From: an uncultured Eubacteriales bacterium
Lineage (GTDB): Bacteria > Bacillota > Clostridia > Oscillospirales > CAG-272
Assembly (NCBI GenBank): GCA_934526185.1
Contig: CAKTAA010000123.1
Coordinates: 1-6,163 of the forward strand
Length of the DNA: 6,163 bases
Direction of reading: 5' to 3'
Shown: positions 1-5,058 of the stretch, piece by piece
Layout: every line of letters starts with the position of its first letter
Numbering within the stretch: the first letter of the stretch is position 1
Program-made: the position numbers and the translations under genes
The notes under the pieces: generated by a model
Databases searched by the model: none
What the model saw: only the letters and a program-made list of their open reading frames with translations
Told to the model about the DNA's origin: nothing

Positions 1-552
1 GGCGTACTCCAGCCCCTTGGGAACAAAAAGATTCAAGAGCATCACGGTAAGCGAAATTTTGACAGCCTGCTCAACAATGGTAACTGCAGCATTCTTGATA
101 ACCCGGCGTACGGCGGTAAAATAACCGTTCATAACCGATGAAAGCGCGATAAAGGGCAGAGTGACGGAGAGCAGCTTCAGTGATGAAATCGTACGCGTAT
201 CGGAAAGACAATAAGTTCCCAGCGGTTCTGCAAAACAAAATAGAAGTACGCAGGCGGCGCCGCCGAAGCACAGGGCGTAGCAAATGCTGCTGCGCATAGC
301 GCGCCGGACACCGGCGGCGTTCTGCTTTCCGAGTTCTTCGGAAATCACACGCGTGACTGCAAGATTAATGCCGGAGGTCGCAAACGTCACGGCAAAGGTA
401 TATACGGACATAATGAGGGAGTAGAGTCCCATGCCGGCAGCGCCGATTTTAGCCGAGAGATAGACATTGAAGGCGACACCGACAGCCCGCATCAGAAGGG
501 ATGTGGCGGTGAGGGCAACCGCGTTAAGAAAAAAGCGTTTTTTTTGTATCAA
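1..552 (-). CDS. SpoVB-like polysaccharide/lipid flippase (MOP/MATE-type), N-terminal part
   Basis: An open frame of 184 codons runs from a TTG at 552-550 to the left edge without a stop, so the C-terminal part lies outside the window (B. subtilis SpoVB is about 518 residues). No ATG lies between this TTG and the in-frame upstream stop at 588-586. The minus strand reads AAAGAAGG at 567-560, seven bases before the TTG, which supports this start. The protein is strongly hydrophobic, with likely membrane segments near residues 8-30, 42-64, 85-107, 122-144 and 158-178. Family-like features are GLYSL (42-46), GINLAVTRVISEELGK (61-76) and NGYFTAVRRVIKNA (142-155), which match the pattern of SpoVB and related lipid-linked oligosaccharide flippases. 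Known members act in the cytoplasmic membrane; SpoVB is needed for spore cortex formation. Other MOP-superfamily exporters are an alternative, but the motif layout favours the SpoVB/Wzx side over drug-efflux MATE. Confidence 0.82.
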   Translation of the reverse strand, partial: MIQKKRFFLNAVALTATSLLMRAVGVAFNVYLSAKIGAAGMGLYSLIMSVYTFAVTFATSGINLAVTRVISEELGKQNAAGVRRAMRSSICYALCFGGAACVLLFCFAEPLGTYCLSDTRTISSLKLLSVTLPFIALSSVMNGYFTAVRRVIKNAAVTIVEQAVKISLTVMLLNLFVPKGLEYA

Positions 553-559
553 ATAAAAA

Positions 560-567
560 CCTTCTTT
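560..567 (-). promoter_or_regulatory. Ribosome binding site deciding the TTG start of the SpoVB-like gene
   Basis: Minus-strand AAAGAAGG lies seven bases upstream of the TTG at 552-550. It is the only good Shine-Dalgarno match in the leader, and no ATG or GTG competes in frame. Confidence 0.65.
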
Positions 568-592
568 ATTTCTGAATTTTGAAAGTTATTCC

Positions 593-621
593 ACTATATG
601 TCCATTTATCGGAATGTATGA
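593..621 (-). promoter_or_regulatory. Candidate sigma-E-like promoter for the SpoVB-like gene
   Basis: On the minus strand TCATACA (621-615) is followed after 14 bases by CATATAGT (600-593). Against the B. subtilis sigma-E consensus (-35 KMATATT, 14-15 base spacer, -10 CATACAMT) this is 5/7 and 6/8 with correct spacing. The predicted start near 586 would leave a leader of about 34 bases before the TTG. The match is by eye, but its position suits a gene whose B. subtilis relative is transcribed by sigma-E in the mother cell. Confidence 0.35.
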
Positions 622-694
622 GTTAAGAAACCGCGGCAGAGCGGTAAAGAAAGCAAATATACGGTGAAGTCAGAAAGAAAGAGAGTATTAGCTT

Positions 695-1630
695 ATGAAA
701 GACAAGGGAATAACAAACAGACGTGCGGGAAAGATTCTTTGGGATATTTTATCGGTTTTGAGCGGCGCTGTTCTGTTCGCTATGTCTGTCAACCTGTTTT
801 ATATTCCCGGCAATATTGTGCTGGGCGGCGCGACAGGTATTGCTACTTTGGCCCACTATTTCTTCGGCTGGCGAATTGGTGCGGTAATTATGGCTGTTAA
901 CATCCCATTGATTCTGATAAATGCCCGTCTGTACGGGATGCGCTTTTGTGTTCGGACGCTGATTGGAACGGCGGCAACTTCTGTTTTGGTAGATACACTC
1001 GATATCTTTCCCGTTACCATAACGGATCCGCTTCTCTGCGCCGTGTTCGGCGCCATTGCAATGGGCGCAGGATGCGGAATCATGTTTACACGGGGATATA
1101 CAACGGGGGGGACGGATCTTGTCGCTTGGTGGGTAAGGTATTACCGTCCGCATTTTTCCGTCGGAAAACTGATAACAGCTATTGATTTTATGATCATACT
1201 TGCAGCAGCACTGCTGCTCAGAAGCTTTGAAAGTATATTTTATTCTGTTATCACCATTTATCTGTTCGGGCATGTCGTGGATTACATTTTGAGCGGATAT
1301 GCGCGGGAAAAGCTGATCTGGATTATTTCCGACAAATACAGACAGCTTGCCGGAGCCGTGACGGACCGAATGGGACATGGCGTTACCATACTGCATGGGT
1401 ACGGATGGTATACGGGAGAGGAAAAGCAGGTCATGCTGTGTGCTGTAAGGAAAAATGAATTGTTCTCGCTAAAGGAGTTGGTTAGGAGCATAGATTCCGG
1501 CGCATTTATGATGATATCGGAAGCCACGGAAATTTACGGAGAGGGCTTCGGCGGTGAATCGTCCGCAGCACCAGCAAATTCTTCCGCTTTCGGAGGAAAA
1601 AGCAGAAATAAAAACAGTCGCTGCCGATAG
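695..1630 (+). CDS. YitT-family membrane protein with C-terminal DUF2179 domain
   Basis: A 311-residue protein with the usual YitT architecture: an N-terminal membrane domain (hydrophobic segments near 15-37, 42-58, 62-78, 84-104, 112-132, 158-176 and 181-199) and a soluble DUF2179 domain at about 224-286. Family landmarks are YIPGNIVLGGATGIA (36-50), GGTDLVAWW (138-146), DYILSG (196-201) and MGHGVTILHGYGWYTGEEK (226-244). The biochemical role of the family is not established; transport or membrane-associated sensing has been suggested. The ATG at 695 is the first start after an in-frame TAG at 689-691 and is preceded by AAAGAGAG ending nine bases upstream. The last 25 or so residues, after GEGF (282-285), form a Ser/Ala/Gly-rich then basic tail ending SRNKNSRCR, longer than the domain needs. 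It is divergent from the SpoVB-like gene. The next gene is 765 bases away, so it is probably monocistronic. No clear sigma-A promoter was found upstream. Confidence 0.9.
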   Translation: MKDKGITNRRAGKILWDILSVLSGAVLFAMSVNLFYIPGNIVLGGATGIATLAHYFFGWRIGAVIMAVNIPLILINARLYGMRFCVRTLIGTAATSVLVDTLDIFPVTITDPLLCAVFGAIAMGAGCGIMFTRGYTTGGTDLVAWWVRYYRPHFSVGKLITAIDFMIILAAALLLRSFESIFYSVITIYLFGHVVDYILSGYAREKLIWIISDKYRQLAGAVTDRMGHGVTILHGYGWYTGEEKQVMLCAVRKNELFSLKELVRSIDSGAFMMISEATEIYGEGFGGESSAAPANSSAFGGKSRNKNSRCR

Positions 1631-1635
1631 CAGCG
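1619..1635 (+). repeat. Perfect hairpin enclosing the YitT gene stop codon
   Basis: CGCTGC (1619-1624) and GCAGCG (1630-1635) form a perfect 6-bp stem with loop CGATA, so the stop TAG (1628-1630) straddles loop and stem. No T-tract follows, so this is not a standard intrinsic terminator. It may act as an mRNA 3' structure, or be chance. Confidence 0.4.
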
Positions 1636-1736
1636 GTATAGCGGCAAACTTTATCATTCGACCGCACGTTCGGTGCAGAGCAGCAAATAAATTCGACATG
1701 TCCGGAGTGACACAGCTCCCTCCTTGTTAAAGTTTC

Positions 1737-1766
1737 TTTTTCGACGTCGAAAGAACGAGATTTTTT
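1737..1766 (+). terminator. Palindrome plus T-tract, weak terminator candidate downstream of the YitT gene
   Basis: Positions 1737-1754 form a dyad around GACGTC (TTTTTCGAC/GTCGAAAGA, 9 bp each side with one G-U pair in RNA). As a hairpin it gives about a 7-bp stem with loop ACGT. A run of six T begins at 1761, seven bases after the stem. The stem is AT-rich and the T-tract is displaced, so termination would be weak. The near-perfect symmetry would also suit a protein-binding operator. Confidence 0.3.
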
Positions 1767-1809
1767 CTCCTCATATCCGCCGAGAGGCCAGTGACTTATA
1801 CAGAGGTTT

Positions 1810-1839
1810 TGATATAGTGATAAATTCCTGCCATACAAG
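1810..1839 (+). promoter_or_regulatory. Sigma-E-like promoter match with no assigned gene
   Basis: TGATATA (1810-1816), a 15-base spacer and CATACAAG (1832-1839) match the B. subtilis sigma-E consensus at 5/7 and 7/8. Transcription would start near 1846 and run right, towards the 9-bp inverted repeat at 1904-1934 and antisense to the minus-strand RNA. No gene with a credible start lies directly downstream, so this may be chance in AT-rich DNA. Confidence 0.22.
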
Positions 1840-1903
1840 AACGTGCGGACTATTTAAAGATAAATGGAGCGAAGGGTATCCAATGCGGTGATGAAATGCA
1901 ATG

Positions 1904-1934
1904 TTTTCTATAACAAAAATGGAAGTATAGAAAA
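1904..1934. repeat. Perfect 9-bp inverted repeat
   Basis: TTTTCTATA (1904-1912) and TATAGAAAA (1926-1934) are exact reverse complements separated by 13 bases. On the plus strand a run of five T follows at 1939-1943, so a weak plus-strand terminator is possible. It could serve as a counterpart to the minus-strand terminator at 1979-2009. The stem is almost all A-T and would be unstable. Confidence 0.4.
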
Positions 1935-1978
1935 GTGATTTTTAATACAATGAATGATATATCGCTTTGCAAACACGT

Positions 1979-2009
1979 AAAAAAAGCCTCCCCCTGTATA
2001 TGAGGAAGC
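1979..2009 (-). terminator. Intrinsic terminator of the minus-strand RNA
   Basis: On the minus strand GCTTCCTC (2009-2002) pairs with GGGGAGGC (1993-1986) in an 8-bp stem with two G-U pairs and loop ATATACAG, followed directly by seven T (1985-1979). The plus strand has only an A-run before the stem, so the terminator is directional. The 5' arm GCTTCC is also the 3' strand of the RNA's closing stem, so the two folds exclude each other. Confidence 0.82.
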
Positions 2010-2170
2010 CCACCCAGCCGAGAGGCGGAGAATTGCTGCGAACCTTCATATCTTATTAATTCTGCTTTCGCTGAGCAAAAGCCGGAAGGTACTTCGGGGC
2101 AGCTCCCTTTGAACAGGGGAACATCTTCGATTAGCAGATTGGGGATAAGCGGCTGCTTATGCTTCCGCGC
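1981..2170 (-). ncRNA. ssrS: Structured RNA with 6S RNA-like architecture
   Basis: The minus strand can form a long hairpin whose two ends pair. GGAAGC (2166-2161) pairs with GCTTCC (2009-2004). After a symmetric 5x5 internal loop, CAGCCG (2155-2150) pairs with CGGCTG (2020-2015). A 9x10 bubble follows (2149-2141 opposite 2030-2021). Then AATCTGCT (2140-2133) pairs with AGCAATT (2037-2031) with one bulged C. The apical part holds smaller hairpins, including an 8-bp GCTTTTGC/GCGAAAGC stem with loop TCA. The element ends in a GC-rich intrinsic terminator. End pairing, a central bubble, a length near 190 nt and a terminator at the 3' end match the plan of 6S RNA, which binds the sigma-A holoenzyme as an open-promoter mimic. 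I do not recognise the primary sequence with certainty, so the gene name is an inference from structure. A different structured RNA or a leader is possible, but no ORF follows on the minus strand, which argues against a riboswitch. The 5' end is uncertain. Confidence 0.55.
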
Positions 2171-2227
2171 TTTTAAATGCTTTTTGTCCTTTCTTTGAAA
2201 ATATTTTACCGTTCGTTTCAAAGTGCG

Positions 2228-2246
2228 GAAAATCAACGGGATTTTC
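2228..2246. repeat. 7-bp inverted repeat between the minus-strand RNA and the iorA promoter
   Basis: GAAAATC (2228-2234) and GATTTTC (2240-2246) are exact reverse complements around AACGG. It lies upstream of the RNA's probable 5' end and 33 bases before the iorA -35 box, where a regulator of either unit could bind. No T-tract follows on either strand. Confidence 0.35.
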
Positions 2247-2278
2247 ACATGCTTGGCTGCGGTTGTAAAGATTCGCAC

Positions 2279-2307
2279 TTGAAATTATATAAAAAATGTG
2301 TTATAAT
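2279..2307 (+). promoter_or_regulatory. Sigma-A promoter of the iorA-iorB-paaK operon (extended -10)
   Basis: TTGAAA (2279-2284), a 17-base spacer and TATAAT (2302-2307) match the vegetative consensus at 5/6 and 6/6 with ideal spacing. TG at 2299-2300 adds an extended -10. The start would fall near 2314, giving a leader of about 82 bases to iorA. On the opposite strand a TATAAT occurs at 2289-2284 within this promoter, without a good -35 partner. It might contribute to transcription of the minus-strand RNA. Confidence 0.8.
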
Positions 2308-2334
2308 AAAATACTATTACCCTTCGGTTACAGG

Positions 2335-2375
2335 ATCCGGAGCGGATAGACAGGTTATTTATATGTACAAATAAC
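2335..2375 (+). promoter_or_regulatory. Two small stem-loops in the iorA leader
   Basis: ATCCG (2335-2339) and CGGAT (2343-2347) pair around GAG. GTTATTT (2354-2360) and AAATAAC (2369-2375) are a perfect 7-bp inverted repeat around ATATGTAC. The second ends 15 bases before the purine-rich ribosome binding region at 2390. It could be an operator for a dimeric repressor acting downstream of the promoter, or an RNA hairpin affecting initiation. No riboswitch or T-box signature was recognised. Confidence 0.4.
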
Positions 2376-2395
2376 ACATAAAACGGGGCAGGAGC

Positions 2396-4210
2396 GTGGT
2401 TAAATTGGGCAGACAGTTTTTGATGGGAAATGGTGCAATCGCATGGGGAGCGCTCTGCGCCGGCGTCAATCTGATATGCGGATATCCCGGGACGCCTTCA
2501 ACGGAGATTTTGGAGACGGCGGCAAAGGTGAATGACGGAAGCATTTATGTGGAGTGGTCGGTAAACGAAAAGGCTGCGCTTGAGGTTGCGGCAGGAGCCT
2601 CATATGCCGGCGCAAGAACGCTGGTTACCATGAAGCAGGTAGGCATGAACGTTGCCTCGGATCCGCTGATGAGTCTTGCATATGTCGGCGTTAAAGGCGG
2701 TATGGTCATTGTTGTGGCGGATGATCCCGGACCGATATCTTCCCAAACGGAGCAGGACACACGGACATTTGCGCGTTTCGCCAAGGTACCGATATTCGAT
2801 CCCTCCACACCGGAAGAGGCATATGCAATGGTTGCCGACGCTTTTGCCATATCAGAAGCATACCGAACCCCTGTTATTTTGAGACCTACAACTCGAATTT
2901 GTCACGGCTGCGCCTCCGTCGAGATCGCGGACAGGCCTGAGATGATGCACACGCCCGAAGGGTTTGTAAAGGATCCGGCGCGCTTTGTCATTTTTCCGCG
3001 CGCATCCTATCAGAATCATATACGCCTTGAGCTGCAGGCAGAGAAGCTTTCCCATGAATTTTCCTCATACTCCCGCAACCGTCTGTGGGGAAGCGGCAAA
3101 AAGGGAATTGCCTCAGGCGGTGTAAGCGATGCCTATGTGTCAGAGGCTCTGCCGGTATCTGCTGAGGTGCAGCGCCTGAAAATTTCAACGCCGTATCCGT
3201 TTCCGGAGGAGCTGGCAGTGAAGTTTCTGCGCGGTGTAGAGGAGGTTATTGTCTTTGAGGAACTGGATCCTGTCATTGAGAGGGAACTTCTGTACATATG
3301 CGGAAAATATCAGCTATCGGTAAAAATTCATGGAAAATTGGACGGCATTCTTCCGCCGGCAGGCGAAAGCAGTACGGAAACCGTAAAGCGGATTCTTGCA
3401 GATTATCTGTCATTGGATGTTCCGGCAGCAGTATCTTCCGTAAAGGAGAAAACGCTTCCGGAGACACCGGCTCGACCGCCGGTTCTTTGCGCCGGATGTC
3501 CGCACCGAGCCTCTTTTTACGCGATCAAGGAGGCTCTGAAAGGACGCAGAACAGTCTGCTGCGGAGATATCGGATGCTACACACTCGGCAACGCTGCGCC
3601 GCTGGAAATGGTCGACACTTGCCTGTGTATGGGAGCCGGTGTAACAATTGCGCAGGGGCTTGATAGAATTGAGCCGGATGTAATACATGTGGCATGCATC
3701 GGAGACTCGACTTTTTTTGCTTCGGGAATGACCGGTGTAGTCAACGCCGTTTATAACCAGACAGATTTGCTGCTCGCGATTCTCGACAATTCTACGACTG
3801 CCATGACAGGCCAGCAGCCGCATCCCGGCACCGGAAGGACTATGATGGGGGGCATTTCGGAGAAGATAAGTATAGAGAAGCTCCTTTCCGCCATGGGAGT
3901 CGCGTCTGTAGAAACCGTAGATCCGCTGAAGCACGCGGAAGCGGTTGGCGCCGTTCGCCGAGCTGCGGAGCAGAAGGGGGTGCGTGCCGTGATTTTTCGT
4001 TCACCGTGTATTTCGGTGAAAAAATCAGGCGTCAAATATACAGTCGGCAGCAACTGCATCGGCTGTCTTAGGTGCATCCGGGAATTGGGCTGCCCAGCAC
4101 TTGTGAGAGACGGAAAGCGCGTACATATTGAATCGGGACTGTGTGCTGGATGTTCGCTTTGCGCACAGGTATGTCCGGCAGAAGCTATCGGAAGGAAAGA
4201 TGCCTATTGA
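2396..4210 (+). CDS. iorA: Indolepyruvate:ferredoxin oxidoreductase, alpha subunit
   Basis: A 604-residue protein, the normal length for IorA. With IorB it oxidatively decarboxylates aryl pyruvates (indolepyruvate, phenylpyruvate, hydroxyphenylpyruvate) to aryl-acetyl-CoA, reducing ferredoxin; the reverse reductive carboxylation is known in some anaerobes. Visible features: GYPGTPSTE (29-37) of the pyrimidine-binding domain; CAGCPHR (365-371); a TPP motif starting GDSTFF (436-441) and ending LDNSTTAMTG (463-472); and two C-terminal 4Fe-4S motifs with cysteines 554/557/560/566 and 583/586/589/593, the second reading CAGCSLCAQVCP. All key residues look intact. The start is uncertain. GTG at 2396 has GGAG only one base upstream, leaving GGGG (2385-2388) as its site. 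TTG at 2405 lies ten bases after AGGAG (2390-2394) and would give a protein beginning MGRQFLMGNGAIA, similar to many IorA N-termini. It is the first gene of the operon, downstream of a consensus promoter. Confidence 0.96.
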   Translation: MVKLGRQFLMGNGAIAWGALCAGVNLICGYPGTPSTEILETAAKVNDGSIYVEWSVNEKAALEVAAGASYAGARTLVTMKQVGMNVASDPLMSLAYVGVKGGMVIVVADDPGPISSQTEQDTRTFARFAKVPIFDPSTPEEAYAMVADAFAISEAYRTPVILRPTTRICHGCASVEIADRPEMMHTPEGFVKDPARFVIFPRASYQNHIRLELQAEKLSHEFSSYSRNRLWGSGKKGIASGGVSDAYVSEALPVSAEVQRLKISTPYPFPEELAVKFLRGVEEVIVFEELDPVIERELLYICGKYQLSVKIHGKLDGILPPAGESSTETVKRILADYLSLDVPAAVSSVKEKTLPETPARPPVLCAGCPHRASFYAIKEALKGRRTVCCGDIGCYTLGNAAPLEMVDTCLCMGAGVTIAQGLDRIEPDVIHVACIGDSTFFASGMTGVVNAVYNQTDLLLAILDNSTTAMTGQQPHPGTGRTMMGGISEKISIEKLLSAMGVASVETVDPLKHAEAVGAVRRAAEQKGVRAVIFRSPCISVKKSGVKYTVGSNCIGCLRCIRELGCPALVRDGKRVHIESGLCAGCSLCAQVCPAEAIGRKDAY

Positions 4211-4227
4211 GACGGTGAATTGTATTC

Positions 4228-4232
4228 AGGAG
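4228..4232 (+). promoter_or_regulatory. Ribosome binding site of the small ORF between iorA and iorB
   Basis: AGGAG ends ten bases before the ATG at 4243. A nearer ATG at 4235 opens only three codons (ATG TTG ATA) before TGA, so the site serves 4243 if it serves anything. Confidence 0.4.
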
Positions 4233-4242
4233 ACATGTTGAT

Positions 4243-4356
4243 ATGAAAAACGGCAGAAACGATAAGACAGTAACTGAAAGACGAACACTGATGCCGGAAA
4301 ATCAAGCGTTGAAAATTGACAGGACAAGCGAAGCGGCTGGAGGGATGAGAGAATGA
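4243..4356 (+). CDS. Possible 37-residue protein between iorA and iorB, unknown function
   Basis: A 37-codon ORF fills most of the 142-base gap between iorA and iorB. It begins with ATG ten bases after AGGAG and ends with a TGA (4354-4356) that overlaps the iorB ATG (4353-4355) as ATGA, the usual arrangement for translational coupling. The peptide begins MKNGRNDKTVTERRTL and ends SEAAGGMRE. It is very hydrophilic and charged, with no cysteine, membrane segment, signal peptide or recognised motif. It could be a small operon protein or a leader peptide that delivers ribosomes to iorB. It could also be chance, since iorB has its own strong GGAGGG site within the ORF and the sequence resembles no family I know. 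Confidence 0.35.
   Translation: MKNGRNDKTVTERRTLMPENQALKIDRTSEAAGGMRE
4339..4344 (+). promoter_or_regulatory. Ribosome binding site of iorB
   Basis: GGAGGG ends eight bases before the iorB ATG at 4353, close to ideal strength and spacing. It lies inside the preceding small ORF, so translation of that ORF would affect access to it. Confidence 0.7.
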
Positions 4357-4943
4357 AAGTAAATTGTTTGCTGTGCGGGGTAGGCGGTCAGGGGATTGTA
4401 ATGGCGTCCAAACTGCTTGCGCTGGCCGCTATGGATAAAGGCTTGAATGTCCGGACGGCGGAAACGATCGGGATGGCACAGCGTGGTGGATGCGTTGTCA
4501 GTCATGTACGTATTTCTGACGAGCAGATAGCTTCCTCCATGATCTCCGAGGGAGAGGCCGACGTTATACTGGCCTTTGAGCCGGGTGAAGCGGTGCGGTG
4601 CCTCAAATATTTAAAGTCAGATGGTGCGCTTGCAACAGTCCGTGAGGTTGTGCAGCCGGTGGGAGCGGCACTGGGCTGCCAAGCGTACGACGGTGAAGAG
4701 ATGCTGAGCTGTCTGCGTAAAAACGTAAACAGACTGCTTGTGGCTGACAAGAGGGAAATATGCGAGCTCAGCGGTTCGCCGAAAGTGCTGAATACGGCAC
4801 TGCTGGCTGCGGCTGTTTATATCGGCTGGCTGCCTATTTCTCCGGAGGATCTGCGTTTAGCTGTATATGGTCGGATACCCGAGAAATACCGTGAGAGCAA
4901 TCTTCGTGCCATGGAAGAAGCGCGGCGCATAGCCGGCCCGTGA
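4353..4943 (+). CDS. iorB: Indolepyruvate:ferredoxin oxidoreductase, beta subunit
   Basis: A 196-residue protein of normal IorB length, belonging to the gamma-type domain family of pyruvate/2-ketoisovalerate oxidoreductases. Landmarks are the glycine-rich GVGGQGIV (9-16), AETIGMAQRGG (36-46) followed by VVSHVRIS (48-55), FEPGEA (75-80) and KVLNTALLAAA (144-154). It binds IorA to make the cytoplasmic oxidoreductase and has no Fe-S cysteine motif of its own, as expected since the clusters are in IorA. The ATG has an excellent GGAGGG site eight bases upstream, and its first four bases overlap the stop of the upstream 37-codon ORF. iorA ends 142 bases earlier, more than is common for two subunits of one enzyme. 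The stop codon lies in the loop of a GC-rich hairpin. Confidence 0.95.
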   Translation: MKVNCLLCGVGGQGIVMASKLLALAAMDKGLNVRTAETIGMAQRGGCVVSHVRISDEQIASSMISEGEADVILAFEPGEAVRCLKYLKSDGALATVREVVQPVGAALGCQAYDGEEMLSCLRKNVNRLLVADKREICELSGSPKVLNTALLAAAVYIGWLPISPEDLRLAVYGRIPEKYRESNLRAMEEARRIAGP

Positions 4944-4954
4944 AAGCCGGGCCG
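4934..4954 (+). repeat. GC-rich hairpin enclosing the iorB stop codon
   Basis: CGGCCCG (4934-4940) and CGGGCCG (4948-4954) form a perfect all-GC 7-bp stem; the 7-base loop TGAAAGC begins with the iorB stop TGA. No T-tract follows, so it should not terminate efficiently. It could stabilise the upstream mRNA or reduce expression of paaK relative to iorAB. Confidence 0.5.
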
Positions 4955-5058
4955 AAGCAGGCGGCGGAGAATGCTGTATAACGTATATAAAGCCCCGACA
5001 GTCCGGCATAGGAGCGATAGGGGCACCTAAATAAACAGGAAAGGTGCGGACACTCGAA

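Larger units (their letters stand above)
1631..1980. other. Non-coding stretch between the YitT gene and the minus-strand RNA
   Basis: No convincing protein gene was found on either strand. It contains an 18-bp dyad at 1737-1754, a sigma-E-like promoter match at 1810-1839 and a perfect 9-bp inverted repeat at 1904-1934. One plus frame, the same as the YitT gene, is open for 66 codons from 1691 to 1888 between TAA (1688) and TGA (1889). It has no ATG before its penultimate codon and no Shine-Dalgarno site, and its translation resembles no family I know. A 15-codon ORF (1891-1938) overlaps that TGA by one base but lies largely within the inverted repeat and has no good ribosome binding site. 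Confidence 0.5.

Noticed and set aside
626..646. ACCGC/GCGGT short repeat between the divergent genes
   Set aside because: Only 5 bp around a 6-base loop with no T-tract; expected by chance.
749..1396. Long open frame on the minus strand opposite the YitT gene
   Set aside because: It is antisense to a clear family protein, its translation has no recognisable domain, and its composition (many His, Asn, Gln, Arg) is typical of an antisense shadow.
1506..1838. 110-codon and overlapping minus-strand frames around the YitT 3' end
   Set aside because: Partly antisense to the YitT DUF2179 domain, with no Shine-Dalgarno site and no recognisable motif.
2009..2016. GGGTGG on the minus strand as a possible T-box antiterminator signature
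   Set aside because: The conserved T-box core (TGGNACCGCG type) is absent, and no synthetase or amino acid gene follows the terminator.
1850..2278. 142-codon open frame on the minus strand in the gap
   Set aside because: It runs through the stems and terminator of the structured RNA, crosses the T-tract, and resembles no protein family. The RNA explains the region better.
3410..3934. 174-codon open frame on the minus strand within iorA
   Set aside because: It lies opposite the conserved TPP-binding region of iorA and has no motif or ribosome binding site.
4975..4991. TATAAC and TATATAAA upstream of paaK as promoter -10 elements
   Set aside because: No acceptable -35 hexamer lies 16-18 bases upstream of either, so paaK is better read as part of the ior operon.
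4991..5025. GCCCC/GGGGC pair with a 23-base loop before paaK as a terminator
   Set aside because: The stem is only 5 bp with a long loop and no T-tract on the plus strand, and only three T on the minus strand.
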